From Bacillus manliponensis (lineage in GTDB: Bacteria > Bacillota > Bacilli > Bacillales > Bacillaceae_G), in assembly GCF_000712595.1 (NCBI RefSeq), contig NZ_JOTN01000010.1, positions 62,001 to 126,000 of the forward strand: a DNA stretch of 64,000 nt, written 5' to 3'. The notes beneath the pieces are model-generated. The model was not told where the DNA came from. It did no database searches and was given only the letters and a program-made list of their open reading frames with translations. A program made the translations under genes and the position numbers. Every line of letters starts with the position of its first letter. Within the stretch, counting starts at the first letter, position 1. Shown here one piece after another: positions 1-9,136 of the stretch.

Positions 1-1362
1 ATCGAAAAAGCGAACGGCGATATTCGCACAAAAGTATTAAACAGCGGTATGGTAAAAAATAAAAAAGGTGTAAACGTACCAAACGTAAGCATCAAACTTC
101 CAGGAATTACAGAAAAAGACGTTCAAGATATCATCTTCGGTATCGAACAAGATGTTGATTTCATCGCGGCATCTTTCGTTCGTAAAGCAGCGGACGTATT
201 AGAAATCCGTGAATTATTAGAAGCGCACGGTGCACAGCACATTCAAATCATTCCGAAAATCGAAAACCAAGAAGGTATCGACAACATCGATTCTATCTTA
301 GAAGTTTCTGACGGTTTAATGGTAGCTCGTGGTGACATGGGTGTAGAAATTCCACCAGAAGAAGTACCATTAGTGCAAAAGCGTCTAATTAAAAAATGTA
401 ACGTATTAGGTAAGCCGGTTATTACGGCTACACAAATGCTAGATTCTATGCAACGTAATCCTCGTCCGACACGTGCAGAAGCAAGTGACGTAGCGAACGC
501 TATTTTTGATGGTACAGATGCAATTATGCTTTCTGGTGAAACAGCAGCGGGTCTATATCCGTTAGAATCAGTGTCTATGATGGCGAGCATCGCAATGCGT
601 GTTGAAAAATCTTTACAATACGAAGATATGTTCAAAAAGCGTATTAAAGAGCAAACGGTAACAATCACTGATGCAATCAGTCAATCTGTTGCGCATACAG
701 CACTTGCTCTTGGTGTAGCAGCAATCGTTGCTCCGACAGAAAGTGGCTATACTGCGAAAATGATTTCGAAATATCGCCCAAAATCTCCGATCGTAGCTGT
801 AACATCTAACGAGCGTGTAAGTCGTCGTCTTGCTCTTGTTTGGGGTGTACAAGCGTTCACGACAGGAGAAAAAGCGAAGTCTACTGACGAAATGCTTGAA
901 ACAGCAATTCAAACAGCTACAGATGCTGAAGTAATTGGTCTTGGTGATACAGTTGTTATTACTGCTGGTGTACCTCTTGCTGAAGCTGGCACAACAAACT
1001 TAATGAAAATCCATGTTGTTGGTGAACAAATCACAAAAGGACAAGGAATTGGCCGTAAAGCAGCAAAAGGTAAAGTAGTTGTTGCGAAAACAGCTGAAGA
1101 AGCATTAGAGAATGTAACAGAAGGTTCTATCTTTGTTACAACAAGTACGGATAAAGATATGGTTCCTGCGATTGAAAAAGCAGCAGCTTTAGTTGTTGAA
1201 GAAGGTGGCTTAACAAGTCATGCAGCAGTTGTAGGTGTATCAATTGGTATTCCGGTTATCGTTGGTGTTGCTGGTGCAACAAACACTTTAAAAAATGGCC
1301 AAGAAGTAACAGTTGATGCGGCGCGTGGAATTGTTTATAATGGACATGCGGAAGTGCTATAA
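1..1362 (+). CDS. pyk: Pyruvate kinase, 3' part (5' end outside window)
   Basis: Catalyses the last step of glycolysis, phosphoenolpyruvate plus ADP to pyruvate plus ATP. The frame is open from base 1, so the start codon and roughly the first 130 residues lie upstream. Visible are the barrel segment with [12 protein letters not shown] and the signature [10 protein letters not shown], the allosteric C domain, and after it the extra PEP-utiliser-type domain found in Bacillus enzymes ([11 protein letters not shown] with its histidine), which explains the length of 453 residues without the N-terminus. A terminator follows directly. It opens the conserved pyk-fxsA-ytvI-ytwI-citZ order. Confidence 0.97.
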   Translation: MEKANGDIRTKVLNSGMVKNKKGVNVPNVSIKLPGITEKDVQDIIFGIEQDVDFIAASFVRKAADVLEIRELLEAHGAQHIQIIPKIENQEGIDNIDSILEVSDGLMVARGDMGVEIPPEEVPLVQKRLIKKCNVLGKPVITATQMLDSMQRNPRPTRAEASDVANAIFDGTDAIMLSGETAAGLYPLESVSMMASIAMRVEKSLQYEDMFKKRIKEQTVTITDAISQSVAHTALALGVAAIVAPTESGYTAKMISKYRPKSPIVAVTSNERVSRRLALVWGVQAFTTGEKAKSTDEMLETAIQTATDAEVIGLGDTVVITAGVPLAEAGTTNLMKIHVVGEQITKGQGIGRKAAKGKVVVAKTAEEALENVTEGSIFVTTSTDKDMVPAIEKAAALVVEEGGLTSHAAVVGVSIGIPVIVGVAGATNTLKNGQEVTVDAARGIVYNGHAEVL

Positions 1363-1374
1363 GAAGTAATATGA

Positions 1375-1403
1375 AGAGAAGGGTGGGAATCCTTCTCTTT
1401 TTT
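1375..1403 (+). terminator. Terminator of pyk
   Basis: An 8-bp stem (agagaagg at 1375-1382 with ccttctct at 1391-1398) runs into a T tract. Confidence 0.85.
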
Positions 1404-1444
1404 TCTATTTGAAAATAAAAGTATTATAAAAAGAAGGTGGCTGT

Positions 1445-1834
1445 ATGAAGTGGTTTTTACTTTTGTTAATTGTTGTCCCGGCTTTAGAGATTACGTTGCT
1501 TGTTGGATCTAGTCAGTTGATTGGTTTATGGCCGACATTTATAGTCATTATATGTACAGGTGTTCTAGGGGCGTATTTGGCGAAGCGACAAGGATTAATC
1601 GTTTTGCAGGAAATTCGTGAACGTATGAGCTATGGGGAGCTTCCTGGTGATGCTTTATTGGATGGGATATGTATTTTGATTGGTGGAGTACTATTGTTAA
1701 CTCCTGGATATGTAACGGATTTTATTGGATTTATGTTGCTAGTTTCTATAACGAGAAAGCCGTTAAAATATATGATATATAAGTGGATGGAGAAGAAAAT
1801 TAGTAAAAAATCGACCATTATTGTACAAAAATAA
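1445..1834 (+). CDS. fxsA: FxsA family membrane protein
   Basis: This 129-residue protein belongs to the FxsA family, named for E. coli FxsA, whose overproduction relieves exclusion of phage T7 by the F plasmid; its molecular role is unknown. It shows three hydrophobic segments (about residues 2-18, 27-45 and 72-98), the conserved AKRQGL motif and the family's PGYVTDFIG turn. The ATG has a good Shine-Dalgarno (agaaggtgg) 5 bases upstream. It is monocistronic between two terminators. Confidence 0.9.
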   Translation: MKWFLLLLIVVPALEITLLVGSSQLIGLWPTFIVIICTGVLGAYLAKRQGLIVLQEIRERMSYGELPGDALLDGICILIGGVLLLTPGYVTDFIGFMLLVSITRKPLKYMIYKWMEKKISKKSTIIVQK

Positions 1835-1870
1835 CACTTTGAGGTGAAAAACTCAAAGTGTTATTTTTTT
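1833..1870 (+). terminator. Terminator of fxsA
   Basis: An 11-bp perfect stem (1833-1843 with 1852-1862) is followed by eight Ts. The first stem bases overlap the fxsA stop codon. Confidence 0.9.
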
Positions 1871-1950
1871 GTCGAAAGGAAGGTGTATAATTATTCATTT
1901 GTAGAAAAAGGAAGAAAGTTAATGAATTATTATTCGTTTTTGGGAATAAA

Positions 1951-1979
1951 AAAACAAGAAGTTGGAACTTCTTGTTTTT
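1951..1979 (-). terminator. Terminator of ytvI
   Basis: A 12-bp perfect stem (1952-1963 with 1966-1977) is flanked by A and T tracts. It lies directly downstream of the minus-strand ytvI stop codon and could work in both directions. Confidence 0.85.
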
Positions 1980-3086
1980 CTACCCTTTTATAAATTTCCA
2001 AAGATCGTGGAAGACGCGTGCTTTATGTAATGTGTTTAATAAAACGAGTGTAACAGGTCCGATAATTAATCCTAAAAAACCGTATAATTTAAAGCCCACA
2101 AATAGAGCGATTAATGTGGCAAGTGGATCTAGACCGATATTAGATGATAATACTTTCGGCTCCATTAATTGTCTTTGGATAATAACGACAACGTACAAAA
2201 TAAGGAGGCCAAGTGCAAACGCCGTATCACCTGTAATAAATACATAAATAATCCATGGGACAAAAACAGCACCGGTTCCTAGATAAGGTAGCAAATCGAC
2301 GAAACCAGTAATAATTGCAATGGTGATTGCGTAAGGTACTCGTAAAATTAATAGGCCAATTAAAACGATGAGCGTCGTCATTGATACGAGTGTTAATTGT
2401 GCTTTTGCAAATCCAAGCAAAGCTCTTCGTAAGTCGATAAAAATCGTTTTTCCATAACCATGAACTCGTTTTGGGAGCATATTAGTTAACTTTTGAGCGA
2501 GGCGATGCCAATCAAAGCTAATAAAGAATGTCGCTAATAGTATAAAAACGAGAACAGTTAATGTTTTTGGTAGAGCACTAATGAAGTTAGTGAGTCCGCT
2601 TATAATTGCAGTTAGCAATTCTTTCATTTGCTCTGTTGCATCTGATCCTAAGTTTTGAATATTTGACGTAATGGTTGTTTGTTGAGATTCTCCAAGGTGA
2701 TTAAACTTAGAGATTAAATCTTCGTACAGTGGAACGATATGATTGAGTGCGAATTGCTCTGCGTATTCAATCATAGCTGGGAATTTCTCCGTCACGATTT
2801 GAAGCAAATATGCTGTTGCAGAAATTACTTCTTTTACTAAATATGTTGCAAAACCAACGATTGCTCCAAATACAAGAACTAAGCTAATAAAGACAGCTAA
2901 TGCACGGGGGAATCGAAGTTTTTGATCGAGAAAGTTCACAACAGGATTAATACAATAAGCTAATGCAAACGCAATAATAAACGGATATAGAAGACCTGCG
3001 GCATAAAAAAGAATATAAATACTCGCTATCCCGACTAAGAAGACAAAAATAAAACGTAATACAATATGAAGAAAACTCCAATTCAA
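1980..3086 (-). CDS. ytvI: Sporulation membrane protein YtvI (AI-2E transporter superfamily)
   Basis: A 368-residue polytopic protein of the AI-2E/PerM family, with hydrophobic segments at the N-terminus (about 10-45 and 60-90) and a cluster in the second half, including FVDLLPYLGTG, the conserved loop of the family. YtvI is known as a sporulation integral membrane protein; substrate unknown. The start is a TTG codon preceded by GGGAGGG 7 bases upstream; the nearby ATG (3090-3092) is out of frame. It is convergent with fxsA, and its upstream region is occupied by two tandem bcr1 repeats. Confidence 0.88.
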   Translation of the reverse strand: MNWSFLHIVLRFIFVFLVGIASIYILFYAAGLLYPFIIAFALAYCINPVVNFLDQKLRFPRALAVFISLVLVFGAIVGFATYLVKEVISATAYLLQIVTEKFPAMIEYAEQFALNHIVPLYEDLISKFNHLGESQQTTITSNIQNLGSDATEQMKELLTAIISGLTNFISALPKTLTVLVFILLATFFISFDWHRLAQKLTNMLPKRVHGYGKTIFIDLRRALLGFAKAQLTLVSMTTLIVLIGLLILRVPYAITIAIITGFVDLLPYLGTGAVFVPWIIYVFITGDTAFALGLLILYVVVIIQRQLMEPKVLSSNIGLDPLATLIALFVGFKLYGFLGLIIGPVTLVLLNTLHKARVFHDLWKFIKG

Positions 3087-3146
3087 AGTTGCATCCCTCC
3101 CATTCCGAATGGTGTTATGTTATAGTGGAATGATGGTCTTTTCCTT

Positions 3147-3299
3147 TTTATTCCGCATTAACGGGCTGTAAGACTCCCACTTCGAAACTTAAGAAAGACA
3201 AAGAAGTTTAGATGGAGATAGACAGTCTATAAAGCCTGATTTGTTCAACTAATACTCAGTGGGATGAAGAAAACCCAATTGAGTGAAGTTTCACTTTAT
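3147..3299 (+). repeat. bcr1-type dispersed repeat, diverged copy
   Basis: A 153-bp unit runs from TTTAT (3147-3151) to TTTAT (3295-3299), the pentamer that borders bcr1 elements of the B. cereus group. It contains the two pairing arms (ccgcattaacgggctg and the later actcagtggg/ctgagtgaag-like arms) but is more diverged than its neighbour. It shares the right TTTAT with the next copy, so the two are head-to-tail. Confidence 0.8.
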
Positions 3300-3452
3300 C
3301 CCGCATTAACGGGCTGTAAGACTCCCACCTCAAAACTTGAGAGAAAACGAAGAAGTTTAGGTGGGAGATTAACAGCCCGTAAAAGCCCGATTCGTTCAAC
3401 TAACACTCAGTGGGGGATGAAGAACCCCCCACTGAGTGAAGTTTCACTTTAT
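3295..3452 (+). repeat. bcr1-type dispersed repeat, full length
   Basis: A complete 158-bp unit bounded by TTTAT at 3295-3299 and 3448-3452. The two strong hairpins pair gactcccacct with aggtgggag, and cactcagtgggg with ccccactgagtg. It is nearly identical in sequence to the unit at 62673-62830. It lies between ytvI and ytwI and has no believable coding content. Confidence 0.88.
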
Positions 3453-3536
3453 TTTACCTGTTTCTTGTAAGAAAAGGAAGCAAGGCAACGGTATCTCACT
3501 AAAACTGACCTGTATTGCTTTTAGAAAGGGTGTACA

Positions 3537-4001
3537 ATGATGATTAGTCAATCAACACTATTTTTGCTCATATTACTTATTATAGGGATCGTTGCGAAAA
3601 ACCAATCGTTAACGGTAGCGGTCGGGATCCTTTTTCTATTGAAAATAACATTTCTGGGGGACAAAGTATTTCCGTATTTACAAACGAAAGGCATCAATCT
3701 TGGAGTTACTATTATTACAATTGCTGTTCTTGTTCCAATCGCAACTGGTGAAATTGGATTTAAACAGTTAGGAGAAGCAGCGAAATCTGCTTATGCTTGG
3801 GTTGCGCTTGCATCTGGAATTGCCGTTGCCTTACTTGCAAAAGGTGGTATACATTTATTGACAGATGATCCGCATATTACAACGGCGCTTGTTTTCGGTA
3901 CGATTATCGCTGTAGCTCTATTTAATGGAATTGCAGTTGGACCGTTAGTTGGAGCGGGGATTGCTTATGTTGTGATGAGTTTGATTCAATTCTTTAAATA
4001 G
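3537..4001 (+). CDS. ytwI: DUF441 family membrane protein YtwI
   Basis: A 154-residue membrane protein of the DUF441 family with four hydrophobic segments (about residues 7-35, 51-70, 80-102 and 115-150). Function unknown. The ATG follows gaaaggg 6 bases upstream; an in-frame second ATG comes directly after. Position between ytvI and citZ matches the Bacillus order. The upstream DNA is bcr1 repeat, so its promoter must lie in 3453-3525. A terminator follows. Confidence 0.88.
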   Translation: MMISQSTLFLLILLIIGIVAKNQSLTVAVGILFLLKITFLGDKVFPYLQTKGINLGVTIITIAVLVPIATGEIGFKQLGEAAKSAYAWVALASGIAVALLAKGGIHLLTDDPHITTALVFGTIIAVALFNGIAVGPLVGAGIAYVVMSLIQFFK

Positions 4002-4009
4002 TTTACAGG

Positions 4010-4040
4010 CTGTAGAGATGTTGTTCTCTACAGTTTTTTA
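4010..4040 (+). terminator. Terminator of ytwI
   Basis: A 9-bp stem (ctgtagaga 4010-4018 with tctctacag 4025-4033) is followed by T6A and more Ts. Confidence 0.88.
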
Positions 4041-4283
4041 TTTTTCTTGTAGATTTCATTATTTTCTCATGAAATTTTCATCATCTTCTTCCTAGTTTCT
4101 CACCTTGTGATTTTATTATAAAAAAGTAATCGTTGTTGTAGGACCTGTCTGATGAATGGTGTGGATGTTTGCATAATATATTCGTTATAAAAAAGATAAA
4201 ATATCGACAGGGTATGTCAGATTCACCTAGGAAAAGTAGATTTTAAAAATTTATTTGTCTTCTAAATTAAGGTGAGAGAGTAC

Positions 4284-4364
4284 GTGCTAAGTGCATATGA
4301 ATGCACAAATTGTGGGAAATCATGTGAAGCTGATGACCTGTATTTTGAATATAAAAATTCATAA
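4284..4364 (+). CDS. Possible 26-residue zinc-ribbon-like peptide
   Basis: A GTG start with AAGGTGAGAG upstream opens a 26-codon frame containing Tyr-Glu-Cys-Thr-Asn-Cys-Gly-Lys and a third Cys five residues after the second. It ends in TAA at 4362-4364, and its last codons form one arm of a strong hairpin (4356-4371 with 4378-4393). It may be a true small metal-binding peptide or the N-terminal debris of a lost gene; only three cysteines are visible, so a complete zinc site would need dimerisation. I do not recognise a family. Confidence 0.25.
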   Translation: MLSAYECTNCGKSCEADDLYFEYKNS

Positions 4365-4393
4365 AATTTATAGCGATATAAATTTTATGAATT
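4356..4393 (+). terminator. AT-rich hairpin after the small Cys ORF
   Basis: A 16-bp perfect stem (aattcataaaatttat with ataaattttatgaatt) with a 6-base loop is followed by cttttgattc. It resembles a weak terminator. Confidence 0.5.
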
Positions 4394-4469
4394 CTTTTGA
4401 TTCACAAAAGTCAGATAATTGTTTATAATAGATTTAGATAATATATAGCAACGTAGACTGACATCCAAT

Positions 4470-4518
4470 AAAAACAACATAAAATAATTTTCATTTAATG
4501 TTGTTTTATGTTGTTTTT
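4470..4518. other. AT-rich inverted repeat
   Basis: Arms aaaacaacataaaa and ttttatgttgtttt form a 14-15 bp stem with a loop of about 18 bases and flanking A and T tracts. It could be a bidirectional terminator; no gene abuts it on either side. Confidence 0.5.
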
Positions 4519-4524
4519 ATAAAA

Positions 4525-4590
4525 AGCTCTCCGAGTAAATGTATCCTCACTTCCCGTCGATTTAACGTGGGGATTCGGAGAGAAACTCAC
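4525..4590 (-). mobile_element. Possible IS200/IS605-type end remnant (structured)
   Basis: An outer stem ctctccga/tcggagag encloses an inner stem cctcac/gtgggg. On the minus strand the order (gaatccccacg, short spacer, imperfect partner arm) recalls the hairpin at the right end of IS200/IS605 elements downstream of tnpB. No transposase frame remains nearby, so this is only a suggestion. Confidence 0.2.
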
Positions 4591-4625
4591 GTTTTAACTT
4601 TTTCGAATCTTTAGAATGGCATTAG

Positions 4626-4703
4626 GGATATGGCAAAGTTGTCATAGATGTTTTTGCTCGCCCAAAAGATGAGCGGCCGTTCATAATTGAATCAAAAAAG
4701 TGA
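4626..4703 (+). pseudogene. Possible fragment of a PD-(D/E)XK nuclease-like gene
   Basis: After a stop at 4623-4625 the frame reads Gly-Tyr-Gly-Lys, then Asp-Val-Phe-Ala-Arg-Pro-Lys-Asp, then Pro-Phe-Ile-Ile-Glu-Ser-Lys-Lys, and stops at 4701-4703. The spacing Gly-Tyr-Gly ... Asp ... Pro-Lys-Asp ... Glu-x-Lys matches the nuclease core of the DUF1703/PDDEXK_9 family. No start codon or rest of the gene is present, so it would be debris. The match rests on 25 codons only. Confidence 0.25.
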
Positions 4704-4767
4704 GAACAGTATACTGTTAGATGGGGCACAAGGTTGGGAGAAATTTAGAGGAAAAGGGGAGAATGGA

Positions 4768-5886
4768 ATGACTATTATTCGAGGATTAGAAGGTGTAGTT
4801 GCAACAACATCATCTGTGAGCTCTATTATTGATGATACGTTAACGTATGTTGGATATGATATCGATGATTTAGCAGAACATGCAACGTTTGAAGAAGTTG
4901 TATACTTACTATGGCATCGTAAACTTCCTAATGAAGCGGAACTATTGGAGTTAACAAAACAGTTATCGGAAAACTCTAAAGTGCCAGAAGAAATTATTCA
5001 ATATTTACAAGGAACAAACTTGGAAGTCGCACATCCGATGTCTGTATTACGTACAGCGATTTCTATGTTAGCATTATATGATAAAGAAGCAGAAGTTATG
5101 GATGAGAAAGCAAATTATTTGAAAGCGGTTAAATTGCAGGCTCGTGTAGCGACAATTACTGCAGCATACGCACGAATTCGCAAAGGTTTGAATGTTGTAG
5201 AGCCTCATAAAGATTTATCATTTGCTGCTAATTTCTTATATATGTTAAACGATCGTGAACCAAATGAAGTAGAGGTAGAAGCTTTTGATAAAGCGCTTGT
5301 ACTTCATGCGGACCATGAATTAAATGCTTCTACATTTACGGCACGTGTATGTGTTGCAACACTTTCTGATGTGTACTCCGGTATTACGGCGGCAATTGGT
5401 GCTTTAAAAGGACCACTTCATGGCGGGGCGAATGAAAATGTTATGAAGATGTTAACGGAAATCGGAGAAGAAGAAAATGTAGAGTCATATGTTCATAATG
5501 CATTACAAAATAAAGTGAAAATTATGGGATTCGGACACCGTGTTTATAAAGATGGAGACCCACGTGCGAAACATTTACGTGAAATGTCTAAAAGATTATG
5601 CGTGCTATTAGGGGAAGAAAAATGGTACAATATGTCTGAGAAGATTGAAAATATTGTGACAAAAGAAAAAGGTCTTCCTCCAAATGTAGATTTCTATTCT
5701 GCATCTGTATACCATTGTTTAGGTGTTGACCATGATCTATTCACACCAATTTTTGCAATTAGCCGTATGTCAGGTTGGCTAGCTCATATTTTAGAGCAAT
5801 ATGAAAACAATCGTTTAATCCGCCCTCGTGCAGATTATAATGGTCCAACTCACCAAAAGTATGTACCGTTATTACAAAGAGGTTAA
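4768..5886 (+). CDS. citZ: Citrate synthase
   Basis: Condenses oxaloacetate and acetyl-CoA to citrate, first step of the TCA cycle. The 372-residue protein has the active-site histidines in GPLHGGANE and GFGHRVYK and the catalytic aspartate near YSASVYHCLG. The frame is open upstream to 4687, but the ATG at 4768 has a strong Shine-Dalgarno (aaaggggag, about 6 bases away) and gives the usual type II length. It leads the citZ-icd-mdh block; a UUCG-capped hairpin separates it from icd. Confidence 0.97.
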   Translation: MTIIRGLEGVVATTSSVSSIIDDTLTYVGYDIDDLAEHATFEEVVYLLWHRKLPNEAELLELTKQLSENSKVPEEIIQYLQGTNLEVAHPMSVLRTAISMLALYDKEAEVMDEKANYLKAVKLQARVATITAAYARIRKGLNVVEPHKDLSFAANFLYMLNDREPNEVEVEAFDKALVLHADHELNASTFTARVCVATLSDVYSGITAAIGALKGPLHGGANENVMKMLTEIGEEENVESYVHNALQNKVKIMGFGHRVYKDGDPRAKHLREMSKRLCVLLGEEKWYNMSEKIENIVTKEKGLPPNVDFYSASVYHCLGVDHDLFTPIFAISRMSGWLAHILEQYENNRLIRPRADYNGPTHQKYVPLLQRG

Positions 5887-5990
5887 TCCGATTGTAAAAA
5901 TCTGACTTTTCAGCGAAAAGGAATGATCTGAAAATTTTATAGGATTTTCATTTACGTGTGACGAAGTGTTGCCTGTAAGTGAAATTATTT

Positions 5991-6020
5991 AACCAGTAGA
6001 GACTTCGGTCTCTGCTGGTT
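5991..6020 (+). other. UUCG-tetraloop hairpin between citZ and icd
   Basis: A 13-bp stem (5991-6003 with 6008-6020, one G-T pair) is closed by ttcg. No T tract follows, so it looks like an RNA stability or processing hairpin rather than a full terminator. Confidence 0.6.
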
Positions 6021-6099
6021 AATAATCATTATTGGTTTGAACTGAAGTTTTTCTATTCAGTATCATACATATGAAATTTCAAACATGGGGGTAATCACA

Positions 6100-7392
6100 A
6101 TGACTGCAGGACAAAAAATTACTGTAACAAATGGTGTTATGAATGTACCTAATAATCCAATCGTTCCTTTTATTGAAGGAGATGGAACAGGACCAGATAT
6201 TTGGGCAGCGGCATCTCGCGTATTAGATGCGGCTGTTGAAAAAGCATATAACGGTGAAAAGCAAATTGTTTGGAAAGAAGTACTTGCTGGGGAAAAAGCA
6301 TTTAATCAAAATGGAAGTTGGTTACCAGAAGAAACATTAACAGATATTCGTGAATATTTAATTGCAATTAAAGGACCTCTTACAACTCCAGTTGGCGGCG
6401 GGATTCGTTCTTTAAACGTAGCACTTCGTCAAGAGTTAGATTTATACACATGCTTACGTCCAGTTCGTTACTTTGAAGGAGTTCCTTCTCCTGTAAAACG
6501 TCCGGAAGATACAGATATGGTTATTTTCCGTGAAAACACAGAGGACATTTATGCGGGTATTGAGTATGCAAAAGGTTCTGAAGAAGTTGAGAAATTACTA
6601 ACATTTTTACAAAATGAAATGGGTGTGAAGAAAGTTCGCTTCCCTGAAACGTCTGGTATTGGTATTAAACCGATTTCAGAAGAAGGTACAAAGCGCCTTG
6701 TTCGCGCTGCGATTCAATATGCAATCAATGAAAAGCGTACATCTGTTACATTGGTTCATAAAGGTAACATTATGAAGTACACAGAAGGTGCTTTCAAAAA
6801 TTGGGGTTATGAAGTAGCGGAGCAAGAATTTGGTGCACAAGTATTTACTTGGGCTGAATATGACCGCATCGTTGAAAAAGAAGGAAAAGATGCTGCAAAT
6901 AAAGCGATGGCAGATGCAGAAGTAGCTGGCAAAATCATCGTAAAAGATTCAATCGCAGACATTTTCTTACAACAAATTTTAACACGTCCTCGTGAGTTTG
7001 ATGTTGTTGCAACAATGAACTTAAACGGAGACTATATTTCCGATGCACTAGCAGCACAAGTTGGCGGCATTGGTATCGCACCTGGTGCAAACATTAACTA
7101 TGTAACTGGACATGCTATTTTTGAAGCGACGCATGGAACAGCTCCAAAATATGCAGGACTAGATAAAGTAAATCCGTCTTCAGTTCTTCTTTCAGGTGTG
7201 TTAATGTTAGAGCATATGGGATGGAATGAAGCGGCGAAATTAATTATGGATTCTATAGAGAAAACGATTGCTTCTAAAGTAGTAACATATGATTTCGCAC
7301 GTCTCATGGAAGGTGCAACGGAAGTGAAGTGTTCTGAATTTGCGAATGCACTTATTAACAATATGGATGAAGCGATCATTAAAAACGCATAA
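6100..7392 (+). CDS. icd: NADP-dependent isocitrate dehydrogenase
   Basis: Oxidatively decarboxylates isocitrate to 2-oxoglutarate, making NADPH. The 430-residue protein carries the substrate loop with [12 protein letters not shown], the [11 protein letters not shown] segment, and the dehydrogenase signature [17 protein letters not shown]. An ATG at 6085 is in frame, but the ATG at 6100 is preceded by GGGGGT 8 bases upstream and gives the usual length. mdh follows after 19 bases, so the two are cotranscribed. Confidence 0.97.
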   Translation: MTAGQKITVTNGVMNVPNNPIVPFIEGDGTGPDIWAAASRVLDAAVEKAYNGEKQIVWKEVLAGEKAFNQNGSWLPEETLTDIREYLIAIKGPLTTPVGGGIRSLNVALRQELDLYTCLRPVRYFEGVPSPVKRPEDTDMVIFRENTEDIYAGIEYAKGSEEVEKLLTFLQNEMGVKKVRFPETSGIGIKPISEEGTKRLVRAAIQYAINEKRTSVTLVHKGNIMKYTEGAFKNWGYEVAEQEFGAQVFTWAEYDRIVEKEGKDAANKAMADAEVAGKIIVKDSIADIFLQQILTRPREFDVVATMNLNGDYISDALAAQVGGIGIAPGANINYVTGHAIFEATHGTAPKYAGLDKVNPSSVLLSGVLMLEHMGWNEAAKLIMDSIEKTIASKVVTYDFARLMEGATEVKCSEFANALINNMDEAIIKNA

Positions 7393-7411
7393 TTGAAAGT
7401 GGGGAGAAATG

Positions 7412-8350
7412 ATGACAATCAAACGCAAAAAAGTTTCAGTCATCGGAGCAGGATTTACAGGAGCGACAACAGCGTTCTTATTAGCTCAAAAAGAGTTAGC
7501 TGATGTTGTGTTAGTGGACATTCCACAGCTGGAAAATCCAACAAAGGGGAAAGCGTTAGATATGTTGGAAGCAAGCCCAGTACAAGGTTTTGATGCAAAT
7601 ATTATCGGTACATCTAATTACGAAGATACAGCTGATTCTGATGTTGTTGTCATTACAGCGGGTATCGCGCGTAAGCCTGGGATGAGTCGTGATGATTTAG
7701 TTGCAACAAACTCTAAAATTATGAAAAGCGTTACGAAAGAGATTGCAAAGTACTCTCCAAACAGCATTATTGTTGTATTAACAAATCCAGTTGACGCAAT
7801 GACGTATTCTGTATTTAAAGAAGCAGGATTTCCGAAAGAACGCGTAATTGGTCAATCTGGCGTATTAGATACAGCTCGTTTCCGTACATTTATCGCCCAG
7901 GAATTGAATCTATCTGTAAAAGATATTACAGGGTTTGTTCTTGGTGGGCATGGTGATGAGATGGTTCCACTTGTTCGTTACTCGTATGCAGGTGGTATTC
8001 CACTTGAAACATTGATTCCTGCAGAACGCTTAGAAGCAATTGTTGAGCGTACACGTAAAGGTGGCGGCGAAATTGTAAACCTATTAGGGAATGGTAGTGC
8101 ATACTATGCACCAGCGGCTTCTTTAGTAGAAATGACAGAAGCGATTTTAAAAGATCAACGCCGCGTGTTACCGGCAATTGCATATCTTGAGGGTGAGTAT
8201 GGATACAGTGATTTATACTTAGGTGTTCCAGTTATTCTTGGTGGTAACGGTATTGAAAAGATTATTGAATTAGAATTGCTGCCGGAAGAAAAAGAAGCGT
8301 TAAATCGCTCTGTAGAATCTGTGCGCAGTGTTATGAAAGTTCTTGCATAA
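7412..8350 (+). CDS. mdh: Malate dehydrogenase (LDH-like type)
   Basis: Oxidises malate to oxaloacetate with NAD. The 312-residue protein shows the Rossmann motif [10 protein letters not shown] at residues about 11-20, the substrate-binding arginines in [13 protein letters not shown], and the catalytic histidine in GGHGDEMVP near residue 179. Two adjacent ATGs exist; the second (7412) has better spacing from ggggag. It ends the citZ-icd-mdh block with a terminator. Confidence 0.97.
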   Translation: MTIKRKKVSVIGAGFTGATTAFLLAQKELADVVLVDIPQLENPTKGKALDMLEASPVQGFDANIIGTSNYEDTADSDVVVITAGIARKPGMSRDDLVATNSKIMKSVTKEIAKYSPNSIIVVLTNPVDAMTYSVFKEAGFPKERVIGQSGVLDTARFRTFIAQELNLSVKDITGFVLGGHGDEMVPLVRYSYAGGIPLETLIPAERLEAIVERTRKGGGEIVNLLGNGSAYYAPAASLVEMTEAILKDQRRVLPAIAYLEGEYGYSDLYLGVPVILGGNGIEKIIELELLPEEKEALNRSVESVRSVMKVLA

Positions 8351-8360
8351 TGAGAGATAG

Positions 8361-8390
8361 AAAAAGATTCGGGATACCCCGAGTCTTTTT
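8361..8390 (+). terminator. Terminator of icd-mdh
   Basis: A 13-bp stem with one G-T pair (8361-8373 with 8378-8390) ends in a T run. Confidence 0.85.
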
Positions 8391-8423
8391 CCTCTATATA
8401 TCGCATTATTTTTTTGAAATAAT

Positions 8424-8451
8424 TTGAAAGCGTTATCAAAGAAACTATACA
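8424..8451 (+). promoter_or_regulatory. Promoter with overlapping CcpA cre box for the MaoC-like gene
   Basis: TGAAAGCGTTATCA at 8425-8438 matches the catabolite-responsive element consensus (TGWAANCGNTNWCA) at every position. It overlaps a promoter made of TTGAAA (8424-8429), a 16-base spacer and TATACA (8446-8451). A cre box over the -35 region predicts repression by CcpA when glucose is present. Confidence 0.7.
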
Positions 8452-8538
8452 ACTCTTCATTCTAGCAATTTATGTCGTATGTGATTGGAAGGAAGCGAGA
8501 AGAATAAAAGTGAAAATGATGATCGGAGGGATTGTATC

Positions 8539-9012
8539 ATGTTAAAGAAAAAGGCGAAGTTAGGTCGTAAAATGGATGAGATTACTGTAGGAGAAAAATT
8601 ATCTGTTACAGAGAAGATTGAAGATAAAGATTTATTGTTATATTTAGGGTTAACAAATGACTCGAATCCGTTATATATTCAACATGATTACGCATCCCAA
8701 ACTCCGTATGAAAAACCGGTTGTCCCAACAATTATGGTAACGGGCATTGTCACAACTGCAGTGACAAAATATTTACCGGGTCCTGGCAGTCATGTCGTGA
8801 GGCAAGAACTTGAGTTTGTGAAGCCAGTCCATCATTATGCTACGCTCCAGATTCACTTTGAGGTAGTTGCTGTGTATCAAGAAGAACATAGTATTGATAT
8901 GCGTGTACTTGCTTACAATGAAAATGAAGAAGAAGTCGTAAAAGGTTTGTTAACTGTAGCTCCACCGCATCATTTATCAACAGTGTTTGAGAGAGCACTT
9001 GATAATTTTTAA
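8539..9012 (+). CDS. MaoC-like (R)-specific enoyl-CoA hydratase domain protein
   Basis: A 157-residue hot-dog-fold protein of the MaoC dehydratase family, likely acting on enoyl-CoA or a related acyl thioester. The family hydratase signature is visible as LTNDSNPLYIQHDYA, carrying the Asp/Asn and downstream His that form the active site; PGPGSHVVRQELEFVKPV follows the usual MaoC pattern. The ATG at 8539 follows CGGAGGG 8 bases upstream; an earlier in-frame start at 8485 lacks one. Its promoter carries a perfect cre box, which fits a role in fatty-acid or secondary carbon metabolism. Substrate unknown. Confidence 0.82.
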   Translation: MLKKKAKLGRKMDEITVGEKLSVTEKIEDKDLLLYLGLTNDSNPLYIQHDYASQTPYEKPVVPTIMVTGIVTTAVTKYLPGPGSHVVRQELEFVKPVHHYATLQIHFEVVAVYQEEHSIDMRVLAYNENEEEVVKGLLTVAPPHHLSTVFERALDNF

Positions 9013-9013
9013 T

Positions 9014-9042
9014 AAAACAGGTGAGAAAATCACCTGTTTTTT
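9014..9042 (+). terminator. Terminator of the MaoC-like gene
   Basis: An 11-bp perfect stem (aaaacaggtga 9014-9024 with tcacctgtttt 9030-9040) ends in Ts. Confidence 0.88.
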
Positions 9043-9136
9043 ATATTGAGGGGATATTTGTTTTCTAGTATGATGGAAATGAAAGGGAAGATACTAGGAT
9101 GAAGAAGGTTTATAGTCTATAACCTGGAGGAAAAGA

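Noticed and set aside
3264-3470. Open frame of 68 codons upstream of ytwI
   Set aside because: It lies wholly in bcr1 repeat sequence and has no ribosome site.
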